DNA of 64,000 nt. Origin: Thamnaconus septentrionalis (Eukaryota > Chordata > Actinopteri > Tetraodontiformes > Monacanthidae). This document shows positions 1 through 12,838 of this stretch, in pieces. The translations under genes and the position numbers were made by a program. The notes below the pieces were generated by a model that was not told the origin of the DNA, made no database searches, and saw nothing but the letters and a program-made list of their open reading frames with translations. The stretch's first letter is position 1; the number at the start of each line of letters is the position of its first letter. The stretch lies in assembly GCA_009823395.1 (NCBI GenBank), contig CM020507.1, positions 3,495,501 through 3,559,500 on the forward strand. Reading direction: 5' to 3'.

Positions 1-360
1 AAAATGAAATAAATAAGTGGGAGGAGATTATTTCCGACAGCAACAATAACAGGTGTCGCTTCAAAGCAGCCGCTCGACGCACTCGGATGCTGCTTTTAGT
101 TCCCTCTGCCAACATCTGCCCCTCTGATATGGAATGTGGAAGCAGGAGACTTTGACACACTTGGTTAACCTCACAAGCCATCTGCAATTTGCCGACACAA
201 ATGGACTCGACGGCGTCCAGATGCACCGCTTTGTCTAAAGAATGATCACGTTGCAGTGAGCGTTCTGTACTTGTTTATATTCTTTTTTCAACATTGCCCT
301 TTTTTTTTTTAACTTGACATTGTTGCGTGACAATGTCATCGTCGTGGATTTGTCGCAAAC

Positions 361-436
361 TGCATGCCTGAATGCACTGAGTTGCTACAATGTGATTGGC
401 TGATTAGATAAAGTGCAGCTGAACAGCTGAACCTAA
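361..436 (+). repeat. Dispersed repeat fragment (GCATGCCTGAATGCACTGAG type)
   Basis: The stretch with TGAATGCACTGAGTTGCTAC and ATGTGATTGGCTGATTAGA matches the pattern of a dispersed fish element. A second copy of the ...GATTGGCTGATGAAC... block lies near 13081. Confidence 0.55.
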
Positions 437-714
437 TTAAGGAATAATTGGTGCGTTTACATCGTAGCTTCTGGTCTACAAACCTCTGGCCTCAAGTTAT
501 GTAACCACTGCCCACTTAGACAAGCTACAAGATGGAAATCCTTTGTTTGTTTTTTTTTTGATTTAAATGAATTAGTTTGGTTGGACACCTGCTGGCAGGA
601 CTGAGAAGACAGCAGTCGTCCCAGTGGCTGTTGGGCTTTGTGAAGTACTTGGAAGAAACCTGTTCTCCTGCTGTATTTCTGTGCTGTTCTACCTGAATTG
701 TGCTGCTGCGATGT

Positions 715-797
715 TGTTTGTGATGGATGCGCTCCGCACCGTGGCTGCAGACCTAATTTCCCCTCGTGGGACGATAAAGTCGAACTTTGAACTTTGA
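715..797 (+). repeat. LINE 3'-tail-like fragment
   Basis: CCTAATTTCCCCTCGTGGGA followed by GATAAAGTCGAACTTTGAAC resembles the 3' tails of fish non-LTR elements (AATTTCCCC...ATAAAGT...). No reverse transcriptase sequence adjoins it, so it would be a severely 5'-truncated copy. Confidence 0.45.
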
Positions 798-3780
798 TGG
801 AAAATTTCCACCGTAACATTTCATGCGCCACTGTATACAGCAGTACGGTGGAGCTGACCTTTCCAAGGCAGTGAAGGATTAGGAGCCCGCGGGCTGCACT
901 TTGGAGGAAATCACCGAAGCACAATCCGTCCTCATTACGTTGCACTACAGTGATAATATATACTTAAGGTATGTGGGTTGGGACTCTTATCGGGTCAAGG
1001 CTTGCATTAAGAATCAGGGGAAATAGAAAATAACACATCATTTACTGCCATTCACCACGGCCAAAGTGTGAGCATTGCTGTGAACTTCCTGAAATCATGA
1101 GCGTTGAAGCAGGTGAGTTAGAATTTTCCCGCAACTGAGAAGTTTCCTATAGGGATAAAGAGGCTCAAGAGAGCTGCTGCAAAAGAGATGAGCGCAGTAT
1201 GGAACTGTATCAGAACTGGAGGCATTTTCACATTAAAATAATCACAAGAACAGATGGAATCATTGGAAAATGGTGGAAAAAATGTTTTCCATGTTTGTTT
1301 GTTTTTTTTTGTTTTTTTACTCCAGTCAGCGATGCATAGCGGCAGTCACACTAACATGCAACCCTTGGACCAACGTAAAGCCTCGATCTGGCGGCAAAAA
1401 AATCTGAGTTGCCCTCATGAACCTGACAGGCAGATGGCGCGTCTGATCACCTTTTTTCGTCTTTCCTCCCCTGCACAGACATTTTGCACGGGCCCTTCAA
1501 CAGATGGATGTGTGGGGAAAAGAAAACATTCCATCTGGTGTTTTTCTGAAGTTACTGAAATTACGCTGCGGCAGCGGCGGTGACAGCAGCATTAAAGCAA
1601 CGCCACACTTTCCACCGTTCCTCTCCCAGGACAAACACAATAAATGTTATCTACGTGCCGAATTTTTTTTTTTTTTTTTATCAGAGGAGCCTGGTTGCTC
1701 TCTGATAAGCTGGGTTCCCATCTGCATCGCCTTTGTCCGCGTATAATTTATCACCTGCTCCCTCTTCGCGCGTGTCTTGGGGCAGTTGTTGCACAGCCGT
1801 AACCTGCAGGTGCAGTCACATCCAGCTGATTACGTTCTGAACACGTCGGAGCTTCCGTGCCTCTGCACGGTCACCTTGCAAAGGACGGGGTCGTCGTTAC
1901 CAGGCGGCACTAAAAAGCCTCGGCCATCTGTGGACGGTTGGCCGTCCTGGCAGCGTCAGAAATGGCCCGGCGCGCTCGTGTCCATCAAGGTGCGAAATGA
2001 CAGCGGGTGCCGACCATATGCAAACCCCCTTGGCAAGTGACGGAGTCGTTTTCGAGATGAGGACAAATCGGAGGCGTCCGTGGAATTCTAATGCGATTCC
2101 AATGTGCCGTCAGATGGATGAACCTGAGGATGGATGTCAAAGCCACGAGGGAACCAGGATGAAAGTGACCCCTGCAGGCATTAGTTACGAAACCTTTAGT
2201 TCCGTCACCACCGTCCCTCCTCGTAAATTGTCGTTTTTGATCCTTTCTCATCAATGTTGCAGTAGCTTGTTTGCACTTGATGCCACTTCCCTCCGATGTT
2301 GCGGCGCGAGAAGCTGAGGGAGCGGCTGCCTGTCGCAGAAGCGTTTTAACGAGCTCTCATTACGCCAATGCTTTGTGTTGCTTTCTAATCGATCCCCGCC
2401 GAGAGAAACCAACAAGAGCTTCTATCGAGTGCGCAAGATTGCTGTTGTTCACAAAGGGGGAAAAGTGCAGGAAGCTGACCAAACTCTTTGCCTGTCATTT
2501 GCAGTCAGGAAGAGCAGAGACGGTGTGTGCAGCGAGCCGTGGACTCTTTAACACTCACACTACTTTTTTTTTTTTTAGCCTCGTGACTGTGAAATATTAG
2601 CATTACAAAACACAAGACACACGAGATACATTCTAGATATTGCAACCACAGTCAGTTTAAACGATGGTTCCTCTTAGGAACATACATTTTACAATGTTTC
2701 AATTTGACATGATTTTGATTCATGTCACTGCACCTTTTTATTTTCCAAGACGTCATTAAATGCCCGTGGGCTGCCCTGAGTGAAACCAGCAATGTTAGCG
2801 AAGTGATGCCAAAATGTATTAGATGAATCTCTATATATCTCAATATGTACAGAATATATCATGCAGACTCCTCCTTCATTTCTGAGGAAACGCCGAGCGA
2901 GTTCATGGGTGGAGCCTTCAGACAGGCCCCCGCAGCCTTTGATTCGCTCACTCCTTTCAGTTCAAAAGGGGAAAACTGACGTGGACGTCATGTCCGCACG
3001 CCCGCCGTAGCCGCTGCCCCCAGAAATGAAGCCTTGTTTCTGTGGGAAACGACAGATCCGTTTTCTCTTCAAAAGGCTTTGGGTCCAGCCTCGGCTCTAA
3101 AGTGGTCGAGCCGCGTCTTTAACGTGACTTAACTTGCCTCATCCTGTTCCCCTCCAGCTCCCCCGTTTGCTCTTTGCACACCTCTTTGTCATCCTTTCAC
3201 AGTGTTGTGGAGCTGCACTGTGGGGACGAGGAGGAACCGTCCTCCCTTCATCAATTCAAACCCCTCCGTAAAGCTTCAGATCGCACCGGCTATCGATCCG
3301 GACGTTTGTCTTTCTCAATGCCTGCATTATTTAGGGAGTCAATCGGTTAAGGCCCCTAATGGACTTAAATGAACTTACTCCACGCTTCATTACTGTATCT
3401 TCCAGCCTCAACCGTCTCACTGTTGCAGAAAGCGGAGAGAAAATGGATGCAGGTGTACAAATTCCGCATTCCAAGGCCTTAATCTGGATGCTTAAGGGGC
3501 ATTACCGCAGCTACTAAAAGGGCTTAGCGCCGACATACGGAGACGCGCTGCAGCTCTGCATGTGAATGGCGGAATTTACCCTTGTGTTTGCATTCGGTGG
3601 GCTGATACCATAAAAAAACATGACTGTGATTTGCATTTGTGGACCTGCTCCATGCATAGATAATTCAAGGCTCACAATGTCAGTGCCGATCCAGACTGCG
3701 ATTTACACCTCAAAAAGATGGGGCGTGTTTGGAGAGTGCGCTCATATTTACTGTGCTGCAATGACACGGCGTGTCCACTG

Positions 3781-3781
3781 C

Positions 3782-3813
<32 letters not shown>
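3781..3813. repeat. (CA)n microsatellite
   Basis: Near-perfect CA run with one CG step. Confidence 0.95.
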
Positions 3814-6800
3814 TGCTCGGCCTGGAACGGCTGTGGAAAGATGACACGCCTGCCTGCGCATCATTATACCTCAAAGACTGGCTGCTGGAGGGCCAAAGGG
3901 ATCGCTAATTAGACAGGCCCTGTCTGCGCGCCACGCACTCGTCCCAGTCATGAATTTCAATGGCAAGCCCAGTTGGACGACTGCAGATACTCCCCCCCAC
4001 CTTAATGTGAGCACATCTCAAAAAGGTAATTAAGATCATTTCTGATAAGTTGTCACCCCGCCGTAGCAGCACTCCCCGCGCACCGTGAATGAGCATCAAA
4101 ACCTCCTCCGTCTGGACGGGATCATCCACGGAAGGTATAATGACACTTAACAAGTGCCGAACGGCCCGTCTCATCATCGCCAGCGCCCGGCGTTAGTAAA
4201 TCTGTCCACGTAATTGTTGCCTTCGGATGTCTCGGCAGAGCCGTGGAGGAAACTCGCAACGATCTGACGCCGGGGACGCGTTTGAAGAGCCGCTTTTGGC
4301 TTCACCAGCACATTCGCAACGGGCTTATCAAAGATGAGCGGCAGCGAGCGGATGGTGCCGGCTTCAACCATCTACTCCATCAACATCATCGGAGGATGTC
4401 CCCTCAGGGATTTGTTTAACTTGCGGGCCTCTCGATGGAGGAAGGGAGCCTTCAGTTCTCAGACCCTTTGAAACATCACTCACAGCACGGAGCACCATCT
4501 ATTTAATGTGAGAGGCCCATTAACAGGGAAAGATACATTGAGAGCTAAAGTCATTAACAGATGTAGTTATGTCCGCTGTACATCGTCTGGAAGACAGGTT
4601 GAAGACACAGGAGATGTGCTGTTGTGTAGATGCGGAGATATTTAAAGGTCAAGGTTTGAAATTCTTGACCGTCAGGAGACTGAATTGTGAATCCACAGCG
4701 TAGCAGAAGTTGTCCAATAAAGGATTGTTTGGCAGTTCAACTTCCTGCACTTCCTGTAGGAGCCGGTGAGGTGATGAAACTTGACTACCATTGGACTGGA
4801 CCGATCACATGTTAATCAGGACTGCTCACAGGATGAAACTATGCTTGTGATTGCTTTTCATCTGACTTCCCTCCAAGAAAAGCTGAAGGTTACTTCACCA
4901 ATACTGCACTATTGAAGGTAATGTTCCAAAATCAGGGTGCCATTTCCTTTTTGGGCTCTGTGGATCATTTGGATATCACGTTAAGCACCTGGACGCAGAA
5001 GCCAGAGCATCTTAGAAGACGTGGTGTCTATTTCAGTTTTTTCCCACCCAGGAGCAGTTGGGAACACAACCAACCCAACCAGCAGAACTGAGGATGGCTC
5101 GTCAACATGTCAAATATGGTCTCAAGCCTTTATGTACAGTTACATCAAAGGGATTATTTAATTCACTACTTTTGTGTGTCCAATTTGTGTGAAATAGGAT
5201 CGTCAGCATTTACAATATAATACACGAATACATAAAAACAGTGACCTGTCCAATAAAGTGTAGCAGCGTGAACAGGGAGCCACTTCAGGGAAATCTGATT
5301 GCTGCAGAGCAAATCGTCTGATTCAGAAATAAGCAAAGCGATCCAGCTGCCTCGAAAGGGGACAAATTGTGCAGCATATTGTTGGCCATGCAAGGCTCAG
5401 TCAAGGTCAAGTCCAATGTCAAGTGCATTCAGAGGCTCCAGGAATAGGCTTTGTGAGTGACTCACTCACTCCCATTTCCTTTTGGCACAAGCTTTCTTTC
5501 ATCTGGCGTTCCGCTGAGAGAAAACAGCTCCTGCAGCCTCTCATTGTGAGTCCTGCCATTGAAGGTCCCTGTGTGCGGCAGCTAGCCGGCTAGCTTTTGT
5601 TTGTGCTTTCAGGTGGATGTATTATTTATGGTAATGAAATGCCACAGTGAACTATGCCAGAGACCTGCCAATGGTGCATTTCCTCCTTTTGCTGATGGAG
5701 GTCGATAAGTCATAAATTTCTCAGCAGTCATTTAACTCTCCGATGGCCAACCTGACGGAGGCTTGACCCGCTCTTAGCGAGCGGTAATAACTCACCTGGA
5801 CTCCTCTCAGAATGGGTGAGACTGAGTTTTAATGCCGAGCATTTCAGCCATGCGTGGCGGCTGGCGGATGTCGTTCACATTAGAATGTGACCCACCCAGG
5901 TATTTGATTTATTTTTCCCTTTTTGAATAATTCTCTCATTCAGCCGATGGCTTTGTGACTCACTGTCGTGTGATTATTCACAGCTTTCAGATCTGGGAAT
6001 TATTGTTGGTGTGAATAAACATGGAATAGATAGTGACACCAGAGCTAATTCTGTATATGTATAATAGTTTCATCCCTGCCTGTGTGAGTTAGAAGCCATC
6101 ATCTCTGGGCTCACAACAGCAAAAAAAAAAAAAAAGATCAAAATGTCTCCAGCTAATCACCAAAGCTTGAGTTCTCCTCAATGCACTTTTTTTTTTTTTT
6201 TTTTTTTTTTTTTAGTGAATTATCTTAATGTTTTGTCCCCACAACCTTATAAAATGGCTGAGCAGCCTTTCTTGGAGATTTTCTAAGATTTTACCCCGTG
6301 AAATGAAACGTCCCCCTCCTCTCACGGCTGGAAAGATTGCAGAGTTGAGGGCATTTCAATTAAAAACAGGGACATGAAAATTCCCCTAATGGAACCGAGA
6401 GCACACAAGTCATTACCTGGAGAGGACGCGGGAAGTCGGCGGATGGCTCGGCTCCAAATGAGTTGTGAAAATTCTCATGTAAGCGTGAAGGAACCTCTGT
6501 GGCGCAGGTTGAGCGTCGCAGTCCTGCGGGCTCTAATCGAGATTCAGGCAGCGGCGTTGCAGTAGAAGCAAAATGCCTACGATCCAGGCCTGGAAAATGT
6601 AAAATGAAAAAGAAAACGGCTGATGTTATGGTTTGTTATTGTGACCGTAGAATTTCGGAGAGGTCAGGATGAGACAACATAGTTGCTTAAGTCCATAATC
6701 ACCTGCTTTCGAGAATACCGAGGGAAAAAAAGAGGGGAGCTGCTTGAGAGTGAAGAGATAAAGTTTGTTAAAGTTAATTCCCCCGGTGTTCCTCCAACGC

Positions 6801-6895
6801 TGTGGCAAGAACACACTCACAATTATCTTCTGCTCCATATGGAGAAGGAACAAATGAAGTCAGGGGAAATTAATTTTGTCTTTATTTAATTATTA

Positions 6896-6926
<31 letters not shown>

Positions 6927-8974
6927 GTTTTGCTAAGACGCGTCAGGTAGAGTGACAGCCAATTAAGGCCCCCCCCAGTGAACCAGAAACTATTTGACAT
7001 GTTATGACTTTGTGATAAGACGCACTCAACCCTCTGCTCTCTTTTTGCTCAGCTGCGAAAGTTGTAGGACGAAAAAATAAAAGTTCCGGTCAATATCAAC
7101 GCAGTGCGGGAGGAGAGTCGTACCAATCAGTTCAATCGACCTGTAGAATCCAGACTGTCTGTCCACCAGGAAGACTAAAGCCGTCCTGCTCCCCTCGTGT
7201 CTCCACAACAGAGACACAGCAGAGCCGCTAACCACCACACAAAGGAAACCATTAGCATTGATTTTTGTTTGGTCATTTATTTATTTATTTTCTCACAGAT
7301 CAGCAGGGAAGACTTCCCTTACATGCACGAGCACGCGTGTCAATTCAGCTCGGAGATTGCGGGACATGATGGAAGACACGGTGACGAATCACATGGTTAG
7401 CGCACGTCACCGAGAACTGCAGGCTGGCGGCCAGGAATGAATCTAATATGTTCAGGCTTTCTGACAGAGCGACGCCTGCTCAAGGATGACTGGCTGCTTG
7501 AACAGGATTCAAAGAATTTATTTGTCATTTCAGTAATGTACCTTACTTTAGAGATAACTGAGGTACAATCAGACCAGGTAATGAGTGAATGTTTAGGAAA
7601 GGAAATACATGAGAGTTCTGAGAATTTAGAATAGTAGCACGCGAAAGGTCTGCAACAACAACCATGAATAAATGAACAACTTGTTGTGAAAACTGCTTAA
7701 TTTGAAGTCGCTCTGCATTGTGTGTCAATATTAATTCAGTTTGTTTTTTGCGAATTGATAATTGATAGCCAACGTCCAACATTTACAACAGAAGGTGAAT
7801 TGCTTGATTCTCATCTTTTTCTATGGACCTTCAAAGCCCTTCAGATTCTTTCCACCACGATCAATAACAATATTAACAGCCAATTCGGCGGACCTCTAGG
7901 AAGCCGCCTCATTGCCAATGCCGTCTGTTCTTCCCGCTGAAGGGGTCAGTGTGGACGGTGAGCTCCGTACCATCCTTTACCACGCTCTCCTTTGAGCATC
8001 TGAGCGTCTCTCACGTCTCCCAACCGCCGGCTCTCGGCTTTCTGCTGCAGCAGAACTGGCCGGCTTTGAAAAGTTGCCTCGAACTCCCGGCGACCCCACG
8101 CTGCAATTCTCGTGTAGGAAAATCAGAGCCGCGTTTTTCGCCGCCGCCTGATCTTCCTTCTGCCCGTCTGTCAAAGACCTCAAGGTGAGGCCCATCGGTG
8201 GATTTTACACCGCAGCTACAAGTCCATTTGATTGCCTCCTTTACTTCTGCCCTGGTTTTTTTTTTCTTCGTATTCGGACCATTCTTAGGAGCTTTTGAAT
8301 CATGCCTGCACTTTCACTCAAGATGTTTTCCCAAGGCCTCAGTCTCGATTGGACGAACTTCTTTAAAGACTTTCCGCAGTTTGTTTGTGCCGTTAGTGCA
8401 TCTACTTAGCGCAGAAGAACCTCCCAACCTTTGGAGAGCAACAGTGCGAAACCAAATACAGCTAAGAGGGTAATTTGCGGCGACACCTTCCTAAATCCTC
8501 CTTCTGAGTTAAAATCCAGGTCCTGAGAGGTGGCGACTAAAAGCCTTGTGCATCTCTCCTCGAAGCCCTCGAGGTTGGTCTACTTGGCACGACTGCCATT
8601 TTGAACTTCAAGCCAAAAGATAACAAAAAACTTGCAGTACTCAGATATTCAGATATAATTTTTTTTTAAATGGCAATACTTCTGGGTCTGTGTGTATCCA
8701 TCCAGAATGGTGTATAGCAGATTTGTGTCCAGCGCCAACCCGCTGCAGACTGTTTTTCTTTGATCATCTGCTGAAAGACGAGTTTGTGGCACTTCAGCTT
8801 GGGTTTTACTGGAGGGCTGGCGTCCCAGAGTCTGCAGACGTGTGTGAGCCAGCCTGCTGGAGTGAAATCTGCACAGGTTGGAGTGTTGCCAGCGATCGGT
8901 GCTGTTGACCCAATCAGACTCCCGTCACCACGTCACGCCTCCCAGTTATTCAGTTTCGGGTTCTCGTTGTTACA

Positions 8975-9065
8975 TATCGGAGTCAGAATCAGAATCAGAA
9001 CAGCCTTATTTGTCGCCATGTTCTCCCCAGGACAGTGGTAGAGCGACCCCTTTGGTGGACAGGAG
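8975..9065 (-). repeat. LINE-tail-like fragment, minus strand
   Basis: The GTCAGAATCAGAATCAGAAC run followed by AGCCTTATTTGTCGCCATGT is the typical reverse complement of a fish non-LTR 3' tail. No coding part is visible. Confidence 0.4.
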
Positions 9066-11859
9066 GTACTGAACAAAAGAAGGACAACAAACCCAACAAA
9101 CCTTAAAGAAGGCGACGCTGCCGAGGATGTACAGGAGAGATATTTTTATTCCTGATTCTTTTAAGTTTTCTGTTCATAGCAAAATGTCTGTATGATTTAT
9201 GAATGATTTTGTGGAGGTTGTCTAAAAATAAAAATAATAATAATAAAAAACTAGTCATCCAGTTTGTGACGTTCATAGCAACAGCCTGAGGTGAATAAGA
9301 AATAAATACTTTTCCCGAACTCAAGGTTGTCTACTAATTTTTTATCAATAGCCAAAGAAAAGGAAGCAGGGGTCAAAGGTCAATAACTCCTCACTTCCCC
9401 TGAAGGAGCCGTATTTTTTCCTCTTTTTTTTTGTTGCACTTTTAATTTTCTGCCTCTTGTATAAGATTTGCATCCTGATGAGCAAGCACAAAAAACTCCT
9501 TCCAAAAGGAAAAAAAAAATCATAACTGTAAGTGTTATTAGGAAAGTGTTTGTGCATAATCAAAGCGGTGGCTGAGCACACGGCGCTGCTGTTTGCTCTT
9601 TCTTGCTGACAAAGCACGCCACCCCATCTGTTCCGTTACCGTTTGCCCATGCAAATTGACAAAGAAAAAAAGAAACTAGTTTGCAATGAACGAAACAAAT
9701 AAATATGCATCCTAAAGTGAGAATTTCTAAATTCTGCTTGTAAACGCAGCCTCCTGCCTGCACTGCACTGCACTGCACTGTGCTGTGTAACGGTCCTGGT
9801 GGGAGTCTGTCTACCGACGCTACTAACAGTTGATGCCTTTTAAGGAGCGAAGTTTGGAGCAGCCCTCCGTCGGAGCTTATCGTGCAAAAATGGTCCGGCT
9901 TCAATGAACAAACCGCGTGCACAATCAAATTAAATTGGCCTTTCCATCACGCATTAAAGTGCTGCGTGTTAAGTGTTTCCCTTCTAATGATGTGGGCCTG
10001 CAACTTTATGAAGGGTCAAAGCAAAATGGACTTTGAGATTTGCGTGGGATGATAAACAAGATAAAAGACTTTTTTTTGATGAGGCTATTTGGTGTTTTAA
10101 GACCGTGTTATATTTCTGTAGTAATGACTGAACGTGCCTCCTGCTTTATGTTTGTCTTATTATGTCCCTTATAATGCCCGTGTGTGGGTTATTTAATGGC
10201 GTGCATGATCATTTAAGTAACAAGCTATTTTTCTGCCATTAATGAGGGCAGCAGCGGTCGTCTTGAAATGATGTTTTACCGTCTATTATTTCTAATAATG
10301 ACTCATCCACGAGTTCAATGAGTTGCAAAGCACCAACATGAAGGGGGAAGCTAACGTGGATTTTATTTATTTATTTATTTATTTATTTATTTGTTGCTCT
10401 TTCCTCTTTAGAATCACAAAATGCACACGTCCTTATGATGTCTTTCCGTGTCGAGTGGAAAAATATTTTCTGTTTGCTTTAATCTTCCCTCAAAGGGGCT
10501 TTTATAAAGCTGGTGGGTCACGAATAAGGAAGAGGAAAAGACGGAGAATTCCTGGATCAAACGCTCATTACATGGTCAAATGTAAACAAAGAGAAACTTT
10601 GTTGTTGGTTCTTTTACAGGTGTTAGTGTCTCACCAATTCAAATACTCAATAAAAACAAAAATCAAAGTCCTTTTTTAAGGAAGCGAGACGCCTGCTTGT
10701 GGAGTCCCGGCGGCTGTCAGGGTCGGCCACCTCCTGGAAGTGGTGGCTGAGAAAATATTGATCTTCAATTTGCTTTTAGTGCTGTGCAAACTGCCAACTG
10801 CAATTACACCTATACACATTTTCAATTATCCACGAGTGGCTTTTTTCGCGCACGCGTCCGCGAGCTCTCGCGCGCACGCACACATGCACACTATTGATTT
10901 TGAGCGAAAGCGGGGAGCAGGAAAAACCAGGATAAAGAAACCAAAGAAAGGCGGCATTAAGCAGAGATTAGGGAGGTGCAAGAGGTGACGGGGAGAATGT
11001 GCACGGACTTAAGGCTTGCCATTAAGTTGGTATTGCGCTGACACCCTCATAAGCGCAGCAGCCGCGGAGGCTCTTTCAAATAGCACTTTTCACGGGCGGC
11101 CGCAGAGACGTTCGAGCCTGCAGATGGACCCGCCCACCCTAACAACCCCCCCCAGTTGGGGTCGCTGGGGATTGTTGGTGGCGTGGATGACGGAGCAGGT
11201 CAGTCAGGTTTAAGCTGAGGTCATCTCAGTTGAACTCTCTCAGCGCCGGCGCGCCAGCGGAGAGGACGATCGAGCAGAGTGGCCTTTATTAAACGCATAA
11301 TTCACCCGAGAGCTCCAACAGATACATGAAAAGCATGATAATGGAGACCTGGGTAAATGTTTGATCGTCTCGTATCCGAGAGAAGCACACTCAAGGCCGT
11401 CTCAAGGCTTTGCGCTCATTCACGCGCACGCGCACGCGGCCACGCACAAGCATTTAAAGAAGGGACGATCTCACTGCAGACACAGTTCCAGCTATTCTTC
11501 TTAAGAGTGAATTTGTCCTCATCTCTGGAAAACAGCCACCCATGAATAAAAACACAGCTTTACGTGTGGGTTCATGATATGTAACAGAAAACATGATGCT
11601 ACCACATTAGGATTTTCCACTGTTGATCATTATTGCATGCCCTTAAGATTTTTTTGTGTTGAACGCTACTGATTTACTCGTCCCTTCTGATGTGAAAGCA
11701 CATTGGAAGGAAATAAAAACTTTCCTTATTTATCACCTCCTGGAATTTTGTCGAGCTGTGTCACCTCTGTCGACATGCTGAGCAGCTGCTCAAGTTCAAA
11801 CTTGCTGACGACGCCATTAACAGAGGTTCCCTCTGCGTGCCATTGCCTCTCTTGTCCAG

Positions 11860-12045
11860 GTGTGGCAGTGTGGCGGCAGCATGGAGGTCCTCCCCTGCGC
11901 CAGGGTGGCGCACATCGAGCGCACCAAGAAGCCCTACAACAACGACATCGATTACTACGCCAAGCGAAATGCCCTGCGCGCCGCCGAGGTTTGGATGGAC
12001 GAGTACAAATCCCACGTCTACATGGCCTGGAACATCCCCATGAAC
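11860..12045 (+). CDS. galnt9: galnt9 exon, catalytic domain end
   Basis: The acceptor ctcttgtccag precedes GTG TGG CAG, and the donor is ATGAAC|gtagga. It encodes 62 residues from VWQCGG to IPMN. The His in VAHIER is at the position of the family's metal-ligand histidine. The next exon begins AAC CCC GGT, so the junction reads MN-NPGVDFG, matching the family spacing. An open frame continues past the donor into low-complexity CCT-rich intron sequence and is not coding there. Confidence 0.93.
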
Positions 12046-12801
12046 GTAGGAGCGTCGTCCTCTCCCTCCTCCTTCCTCTCCCTCCCCTGGCCTCCCTCCC
12101 CCGGTTCCCTTTTCTTTCCCCCGCTCGCTCGCCCGCTTGTTCATGCAGACGCGCAGCCCCGCCGAGTCTCCCGAGACTCCAGTCGATAGAAAAATTCGAA
12201 ATTCAGATTTCATCCCACTTGACCTTCACACCTTCCAGGCAGAGCGCAGGGGAGCCGGCGCATTGCCTCTTCCAAACAGATAAAGGAGGTACAGCAGGAG
12301 GGAAGGATGAGAAGAGCCTCCTGCCTAATCAGTTTGTTTTCACACACATCACTTTAGCTTAATTGCGTTCAGGGGGCCTTTTTGAGACGAGCCGCGCCAT
12401 GATAAGCAGCTACTTTCATTAATAAAGAGTTTAATGCTGCAGCCTAATTGCCTCCTCATCCGTGCAGAGTGAGATGGCCGTCGGTGAAGGACGCCGTCGG
12501 CGAAACTTTCAGAAACGGCTCCAGTCTGCAGGCCGCAGAGAGAATCTGGCAGGGAAGCTTATTTGAGACGCCGCATAAAGCAGAAGCATCAGGCGCCAAC
12601 CAGGGAAATCGGGCGGAAGGCAAAGAATCTGGCCAATCACGATGCACCTTGCCTTCCCTTTGCCGTGTGTGATTACAGACGAGGCGCCGTGTCGCATTAT
12701 TACCCCAGGTGTTGTGTGGCATGGCCTTATTTTGTGTAACAAAACAGATCTCGCTCTGCAATTATTACACCTGCTTCCCTACCCACAATCCTCCACAGGG
12801 G

Positions 12802-12838
<37 letters not shown>

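Larger units (their letters stand above)
1..11859 (+). other. galnt9: 3' part of a long galnt9 intron, no exon seen
   Basis: The first recognisable galnt9 exon starts at 11860 in the middle of the catalytic domain, so everything before it in the window should be intron. I looked for the preceding family motifs (the YGGENVELG block, the DAHVEFN-type motif) in the open frames and found none. Contents are decayed dispersed repeats, homopolymers at 6188-6213 (T) and 6899-6925 (A), a (CA)n at 3781, a (TTTA)n near 10363, and TAATTA-rich stretches that could be conserved non-coding DNA. A nested gene was not seen. Confidence 0.7.

Noticed and set aside
11703..12362. 219-codon plus-strand frame over the first visible galnt9 exon
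   Set aside because: It is a different frame from the real exon. The galnt9 reading in the phase starting at 11860 gives family motifs and clean splice sites.
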